This document shows positions 63,742 through 64,000 of a stretch of DNA of 64,000 bases, piece by piece (position 1 is the stretch's first letter; each line of letters begins with the position of its first letter). Source of the stretch: Burkholderia cepacia GG4. GTDB taxonomy: Bacteria > Pseudomonadota > Gammaproteobacteria > Burkholderiales > Burkholderiaceae. The stretch spans positions 372,001 to 436,000 of the forward strand of contig NC_018513.1 of assembly GCF_000292915.1 (NCBI RefSeq), given 5' to 3'. The position numbers and the translations under genes are program-made. A model generated the notes under the pieces. The model was not told the DNA's origin. It was given only the letters and a program-made list of their open reading frames with translations, and did not search any database.

Positions 63742-64000
63742 TCACTGTGGATCGAGGCGCAATCGCGCAATATACGGCAGGTGGTCCGACAGCCAGGCGG
63801 TTTCGCCGGATGGCGCCTGCCATTCGAGCGGCGTCAGCCCGCGCACGAACATCTTGTCGAGCGCGAGCGCCGGCGAGAACGCGGGGAACGTGCGGCCCGA
63901 CTGGCCGAGCAGCGTCGCGACCTCCGACAGCCCGATCTCGCCGAACAGCGCGACCGAATCGTTGCGCCAGTCATTGAAGTCGCCGGCGAGCACGAGTGGG
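63742..64000 (-). CDS. Endonuclease/exonuclease/phosphatase family protein, C-terminal part
   Basis: The frame is open past the right edge, so the start is outside. The visible part has the EEP motif LAGDFNDWRND near the edge and the closing SDHLPYIARLRL, the metal and catalytic residues of DNase I-like hydrolases. Function beyond the superfamily is unknown. Confidence 0.82.
   Translation of the reverse strand, partial: PLVLAGDFNDWRNDSVALFGEIGLSEVATLLGQSGRTFPAFSPALALDKMFVRGLTPLEWQAPSGETAWLSDHLPYIARLRLDPQ

Noticed and set aside
1..64000. tRNA, rRNA, CRISPR array, prophage or intact transposase
   Set aside because: None was recognised on either strand by eye; only a doubtful IS-end-like stretch near 19.95 kb was noted.

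Overview
The window is high-GC betaproteobacterial chromosome, almost certainly Burkholderia and probably the B. cepacia complex. This rests on the proteins (MetK, ArgB, DksA, HslU and the flagellar set read as Burkholderia-type), on gene orders such as dapF-DUF484-xerC, metX-metW, hslV-hslU and slmA-HAD-argB, and on the codon use. I saw no rRNA, tRNA, CRISPR array, prophage or intact insertion sequence.

Layout. 1-9.2 kb is housekeeping: the gatB 3' end, a PPK2 kinase, exonuclease III, an alcohol dehydrogenase with a divergent AraC regulator, a degenerate M48 peptidase, an AmpG-like transporter and the methionine genes metX-metW. 9.5-17.1 kb is accessory: a broken autotransporter gene, then a complete chaperone-usher fimbrial operon (pilin, chaperone, usher, tip adhesin, second pilin). 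17.7-20.6 kb holds slmA, a HAD nucleotidase and argB. The 5' end of argB is missing and is joined to about 560 bp of unrelated DNA, which carries a fimbrial-subunit fragment and abuts the 3' stub of a cysteine-rich CWC gene.

20.7-34.2 kb is core again: a RegB/RegA-type redox two-component pair, hslVU, dksA, a His-rich COG0523 GTPase, rlmI, xerC, DUF484, dapF, a degraded higA, a lipid A acyltransferase and metK. 34.3-46 kb carries metabolic and transport genes (PhyH dioxygenase, aldo/keto reductase, EamA and MFS transporters, SrkA kinase, coniferyl aldehyde dehydrogenase, GMC oxidoreductase).

46-56.2 kb is a flagellar block. fliF-G-H-I-J-K runs on the minus strand. fliE, and then fliS-fliT-a second fliK-like gene-an FlhB-C-terminal-like gene, run on the plus strand, the latter group behind a strong sigma-28 promoter. 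56.4-64 kb holds a Fur-box-controlled PepSY membrane protein, XdhC, an amino acid permease, a NarL/NarX-like pair, ferredoxin-NADP reductase, a LysE exporter and a partial EEP-family protein.

The strongest leads are the argB scar, the adhesin whose receptor domain differs in base composition from the rest of its operon, the M48 protein lacking its catalytic glutamate, the autotransporter remnant with two in-frame TAG codons, and the Fur box plus long hairpin ahead of the PepSY gene. I did not find a convincing wholly new multi-gene system.
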